Source: GCA-2693325 sp964011675
Lineage (GTDB): Bacteria; Latescibacterota; UBA2968; UBA8231
Length of the DNA: 64,000 bases
Reading direction: 5' to 3'
NCBI GenBank assembly: GCA_964011675.1
Contig: CAXGPR010000006.1
Coordinates: 1-64,000 of the forward strand
The notes below the pieces were generated by a model. The model was given only the letters and a program-made list of their open reading frames with translations. It did no database searches and had not been told where the DNA came from. Below, piece by piece: positions 61,011-64,000 of the stretch. The translations under genes and the position numbers were made by a program. Each line of letters starts with the position of its first letter. Position 1 is the stretch's first letter.

Positions 61011-61020
61011 GGAAATACCC

Positions 61021-62061
61021 TTACGACAGAATGAGCGAAACGCGGGAAAATCGCTGGGATTGGGCCAGCTCTATGGCGCGATCCAACTCGCTCAGCGGGA
61101 TGGGTGGACTGACGAGCTCATCGTACGGATTGAGTGACGCTGTGCGCGATAGAAATGCGACTGCGGAATTGAGATGACGTGGGCTGTAGTTGTGCACTCC
61201 GCGCATGGTGACGCATTTGCGGATGATTTGTTCGCCCGTCAGGTCGATCTGTGTGTCGGGGTGCACCATGCCTACTAGGATGTAGAATCCTCCGGGCCGC
61301 AGGGCCTCCAAACCGTCCTTGAGTAGCACGGACGCCCCCGCTAGCTCAAAAACCGCATCTACTCCCTCTTTTTCACGCACCAGCACGTCCTGTACGTGCT
61401 CTACAGGGATTGCGCCGAAGTCGGCGCTGTGTCGGCGACGCTCGACGTGAAGGTCCATGCAGTATATGCGTTTGATGCCGCGTTCTGCCAGCAGAGCACA
61501 GCAGTACAAGCCGAGAAGGCCGGCTCCTTGTATTAGCACGGAATCGCATCGACCGGGAAGCGTTTCTGCTGCGTTGACTACAGTGGCTAACGCACAGTTG
61601 GCCGGTGCGACCGTTGCGTCTGCGAGCCTATCGGGTAGCGTGACAATATGCGTTCCCTGACGCAGGAGTATGTGCGATGCATAACAGCCATTGAGGCCGC
61701 TACCATCGTCGAGCGGAGCATGACCATATTTAAACAAGTCTGCACATTTTTCAGGCAGGTTGTAATCGCTACATGCCAAACACGATCCGCAGCTGTCGGC
61801 GATACTCCACGTGATCCGGTCGCCCATGCGCAGATCGGGTCGCCCACTGCCCACAGCGACGACGTGTCCGACCGCTTCGTGGCCCAGAATACACGGCGTT
61901 CGCTCCGGCCGATGTCCAGAGAGGGTGTGAAGGTCTGACCCGCAGATGGTTGCCAGAGCAATTTCGACTAGGACTTCTCCCGCCTGTAGTGAAGAAGGCA
62001 GGGGTACGTCGCATGCCTTTAGGGGGTGGTCTGGTCCGTAAAAAACCTGGGCATACGCCAT
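61021..62061 (-). CDS. Zinc-dependent alcohol dehydrogenase, HpnZ-like (TIGR03366 type)
   Basis: 346-residue medium-chain dehydrogenase. Seen: CGSDLHTLSG and GHEAVGHV with catalytic zinc ligands (Cys, His-Glu), structural zinc cysteines in SCGSCLACSDYNLPEKC, and VLIQGAGLLGLYCC for NAD binding. Its sequence is of the kind annotated as phosphonate-catabolism-associated alcohol dehydrogenase. ATG at 62061 fits the conserved N-terminus (MAYAQVFYGP); the open frame extends to 62106. No phosphonatase, PhnW or phosphonate transporter is in the window, so the substrate is open. Confidence 0.83.
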   Translation of the reverse strand: MAYAQVFYGPDHPLKACDVPLPSSLQAGEVLVEIALATICGSDLHTLSGHRPERTPCILGHEAVGHVVAVGSGRPDLRMGDRITWSIADSCGSCLACSDYNLPEKCADLFKYGHAPLDDGSGLNGCYASHILLRQGTHIVTLPDRLADATVAPANCALATVVNAAETLPGRCDSVLIQGAGLLGLYCCALLAERGIKRIYCMDLHVERRRHSADFGAIPVEHVQDVLVREKEGVDAVFELAGASVLLKDGLEALRPGGFYILVGMVHPDTQIDLTGEQIIRKCVTMRGVHNYSPRHLNSAVAFLSRTASLNPYDELVSPPIPLSELDRAIELAQSQRFSRVSLILS

Positions 62062-62065
62062 GATA

Positions 62066-62800
62066 TTAGTCTGCCCGTGTACGCCAGTAGCCTTCGAGTG
62101 TGTCATGGGGCTTCCACCCTAGAAGACTCCGTGCTTTATGGTTGTGATAGCGACCGTGTGGCGTATCAGTTGTGATGTGAAATATTTCACAGCGAGAGGG
62201 CAGAACTTTCAGATTTACCTCTAAGCATTTGCGCAGGGCGCGTGCTGCGTCGGCAAAGGTAACGGAAAAGGGATTCGTATCTTTGCCTTGCTGGCCTTCG
62301 GGTGGCTCGGCATCGCGGAAGCTCAGAAAGAGCGTCGTGAGAACGTGCAGGGGATAGTTCGCACTAAAGACGCGGCAGATTTCCTGACCAATTGACTTGC
62401 TGTGTGCGTAGAGGTTAAGGCCCGAGTGGAGCGGGACCTCCTCACTGATGTCAAAGTCGTAGTGTTCGTAGCTCGGGCCGACCTGTGTGAAATGTGGACC
62501 GGTGTTAATAAAGCGAGTGTGCCCCATTTCTGCGGCAACACGCACGGCGTTGTAGGTGCCGGTCGTATTCACGTCAAAAGCGACTTTGCGGTCGGGGCGC
62601 AGCACGGAGCAGTTGACGATTACATCGGTTCCTCGTGCTGCTTCGCGAACCTGGGCTAAGTTACTTACGTCCACGCGCATCGTTTCATGTTCACTGTCGA
62701 TTTCCACTATATCCGTGATACGTAAATCGTAGGCGCCTTCGAGCTCTTTCACCACGTGTGGACCGAGAAAGCCGTTGCCGCCTAGTAAAAGAACTTTCAT
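62066..62800 (-). CDS. NAD-dependent epimerase/dehydratase
   Basis: 244-residue SDR. Seen: VLLLGGNGFLGPHVV at 3-17, a short DVS segment, NTGPHFTQVG with no clear catalytic Ser, and NLYAHSKSIGQEI with YxxxK. The ATG overlaps the stop of the upstream gene (ATGA), and GAGGAT gives the ribosome site. The pair with the next epimerase gene suggests two steps on one nucleotide sugar or sugar acid. Confidence 0.85.
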   Translation of the reverse strand: MKVLLLGGNGFLGPHVVKELEGAYDLRITDIVEIDSEHETMRVDVSNLAQVREAARGTDVIVNCSVLRPDRKVAFDVNTTGTYNAVRVAAEMGHTRFINTGPHFTQVGPSYEHYDFDISEEVPLHSGLNLYAHSKSIGQEICRVFSANYPLHVLTTLFLSFRDAEPPEGQQGKDTNPFSVTFADAARALRKCLEVNLKVLPSRCEIFHITTDTPHGRYHNHKARSLLGWKPHDTLEGYWRTRAD

Positions 62801-63516
62801 ATGCGATCCTCAAAGGTATACTGAGGTTGGAACTTAAGCGCATTGCAAATGCGCTCCGAAGAGAAGCGAGCCCGGTCAGATACGGACTGTAAATGAAGGA
62901 CGTGATAGGACCGAGGTCGACGCGGATCCAGCGTCTTCCGCTTTTGCAGAAGGAGACCAACGGCGCGAGCCGCATCGCGTTGGTCAACCCACATGGGATC
63001 GTACTTTTGTTCGGTAACATCTTCCGATAGGACCACGTGCCCGAGGCGGAGTACAGCGACGTCGAGTGCATTGCTGTGGGCAAACTCACGCGCGGTGAAT
63101 TCCGCTAGGTGCGCCCCGAGTTGGGCCGGGCTAGTGTTGGGCTGCGGCTGCCAGTGTTCTCCCACCGTCATTTCAACATCGTAGGGTTGGAATAGATCCA
63201 GCGTGCTGATGACCAGTGCGAAAGACACGTCGGCCTCCGATGCGGCCAGCAGCAAATTGTAGTGGCGGCGAGAATTGATATCGAGCCACTCGTTTTCTCC
63301 GTCGTTTGGACGGGGTGCATGGGCCAGATGGACGATGGCATCGATGCCTTGAACGAGCGCGTCCGTCGCTTCATCATGTCCTAGGTCACTCCGCACAAAC
63401 TCCAAGTCTGTAGAGATTTCTTCTCTATCGGTCAGACGAACCTGATGATCGGTGCGCAAAGAGTCTGCTATAGCTATAGCTAGCGGGCTGGCGGCACCAG
63501 TAATAAGAACTCTCAT
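62797..63516 (-). CDS. NAD-dependent epimerase/dehydratase, atypical
   Basis: 239-residue SDR. Seen: VLITGAASPLAIAIADSL at 3-20, where the glycine motif is incomplete (GAASPLA instead of GxxGxxG), IVHLAHAPRP and VISTLDLFQPYD. No YxxxK is evident in the expected place. The start at 63516 follows GAGAGGTC; the longer open frame to 63648 lies in the upstream gene. It may be a cofactor-weakened partner of the adjoining epimerase, or have a different role. Confidence 0.75.
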   Translation of the reverse strand: MRVLITGAASPLAIAIADSLRTDHQVRLTDREEISTDLEFVRSDLGHDEATDALVQGIDAIVHLAHAPRPNDGENEWLDINSRRHYNLLLAASEADVSFALVISTLDLFQPYDVEMTVGEHWQPQPNTSPAQLGAHLAEFTAREFAHSNALDVAVLRLGHVVLSEDVTEQKYDPMWVDQRDAARAVGLLLQKRKTLDPRRPRSYHVLHLQSVSDRARFSSERICNALKFQPQYTFEDRI

Positions 63517-63527
63517 GTGATGACCTC

Positions 63528-64000
63528 TCAGAGAATTTGTTGGTCTACGTTCATCGGGACAATGTCGTGTATCTTGCTGTCCATCAGAGCAGATGGGGAC
63601 TGCATCTCGAGAACTGCATCGGCGTGTAGGCTGTCTATTGTGCTGCATCCGGCCGTCGCCAATGTGGCTCGTAGCATTTGCACGACCGTGGGCAATTTGT
63701 CAAAGATGGAGCCCACATGGGGCACATAGCCGGAAATGCCTTCCTCAAAAAAGTTTTCTTTGGTTTGCGCGTAGCGCCGCATATTATGGGCCCGCATGCT
63801 TCCTTCCATCCAGTATTCCTTGACGATCTCACCCGCGGCATTGCGCATGAGGCTGCCTTGGCTCTCGGTGTAGCGAGCGAAGAAATTGCCCATCATGATG
63901 GCGTTAGCGCCTAGGGCTAAGCCAATCGACATTTCTGCCGGTCCGGAGATGCCGCCGTCGGCAACGAGCGGGATATACGAGCCCGTATCTTTTTGCCATT
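63528..64000 (-). CDS. IMP dehydrogenase, C-terminal part (gene continues past window end)
   Basis: About 157 C-terminal residues of an IMPDH/GMP reductase-family TIM barrel; the 5' end is outside. Seen: PLVADGGISGPAEMSIGLAL with the phosphate-binding DGGI, GANAIMMGNFFARYTES, EYWMEGS, then the flap RRYAQTKENFFEEG with the Arg-Tyr pair used by IMPDH for hydrolysis, and GYVPHVGS. The flap favours IMP dehydrogenase, which makes XMP for GMP synthesis, over GMP reductase. Twelve bases or fewer separate it from the epimerase gene downstream. The active-site Cys loop is not in the window. Confidence 0.87.
   Translation of the reverse strand, partial: WQKDTGSYIPLVADGGISGPAEMSIGLALGANAIMMGNFFARYTESQGSLMRNAAGEIVKEYWMEGSMRAHNMRRYAQTKENFFEEGISGYVPHVGSIFDKLPTVVQMLRATLATAGCSTIDSLHADAVLEMQSPSALMDSKIHDIVPMNVDQQIL

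Noticed and set aside
1..64000. CRISPR arrays, insertion sequences, prophage, tRNA or rRNA genes
   Set aside because: Intergenic gaps are all under about 260 bases and none shows regular spaced repeats, transposase fragments, or cloverleaf-like sequence.

Overview
The window is 64 kb of dense bacterial sequence of moderate-to-high GC. It holds 57 protein genes or gene fragments. I see no rRNA, tRNA, CRISPR array, insertion sequence or phage gene. Many genes overlap by 1-14 bases, and GTG and TTG starts are common. The mix of PhyH dioxygenase, two sulfatases, mannonate-dehydratase-like enzymes, TIM-barrel isomerase, Gfo/Idh/MocA oxidoreductases, an M81 (MlrC) protein, many NAD-dependent epimerases and a Na/Pi symporter resembles uncultivated, probably marine, polysaccharide- and organic-sulfate-degrading bacteria of the FCB/PVC type (Latescibacterota-, Poribacteria- or Planctomycetes-like). 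This placement is inference from gene content; there is no ribosomal marker in the window.

Layout. 1-8990 (minus strand): a PD-(D/E)XK/XPD-type helicase, then the molybdate importer modA-modB-modC, a MOSC-domain protein, a PhyH dioxygenase, a tandem metallo-beta-lactamase protein and a truncated SDR. 9114-17406: mtnP, an enolase-superfamily enzyme, a ferritin-like/ATP-grasp fusion, and a minus-strand set (LamG-endonuclease/phosphatase, UbiA prenyltransferase, hotdog thioesterase, MBL lipoprotein). 17492-21487: a four-gene sugar-acid cassette bounded by two diverged mannonate-dehydratase-like paralogues. 21524-23272 (minus): a Na/Pi symporter with PhoU behind a good promoter. 23503-35474: a run of ten plus-strand genes for amino-sugar, sugar and sulfate-ester catabolism (nagB, ackA, a NagB-PIG-L fusion, epimerase, aminotransferase, two oxidoreductases, membrane protein, sulfatase, amidohydrolase), facing a second sulfatase.

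37213-51340: an epimerase and a stop-interrupted M14 peptidase-like gene, followed by a cell-surface glycan region with two GT-C-type membrane proteins, three GT2 glycosyltransferases, two CDP-paratose-epimerase-like proteins, an aldo/keto reductase and an RmlD-like reductase. 51356-59002: S41 protease, a minimal MacB/FtsX-type ABC pair, a TauE/SafE transporter, an M81 protein, an oxidoreductase and a phosphoesterase. 59018-64000 (minus): a Kv-type potassium channel, a FAD oxidase and alcohol dehydrogenase resembling the phosphonate-associated HpnW/HpnZ pair, two epimerases and the C-terminal part of IMP dehydrogenase.

The most interesting items are the ferritin-like/ATP-grasp fusion at 11493-13613; the deaminase, acetate kinase and PIG-L-fusion operon at 23503-27780; the in-frame TAG that cuts off the presumed catalytic Glu of the M14-like gene at 37968-38717; and the paired, diverged mannonate-dehydratase cassette.
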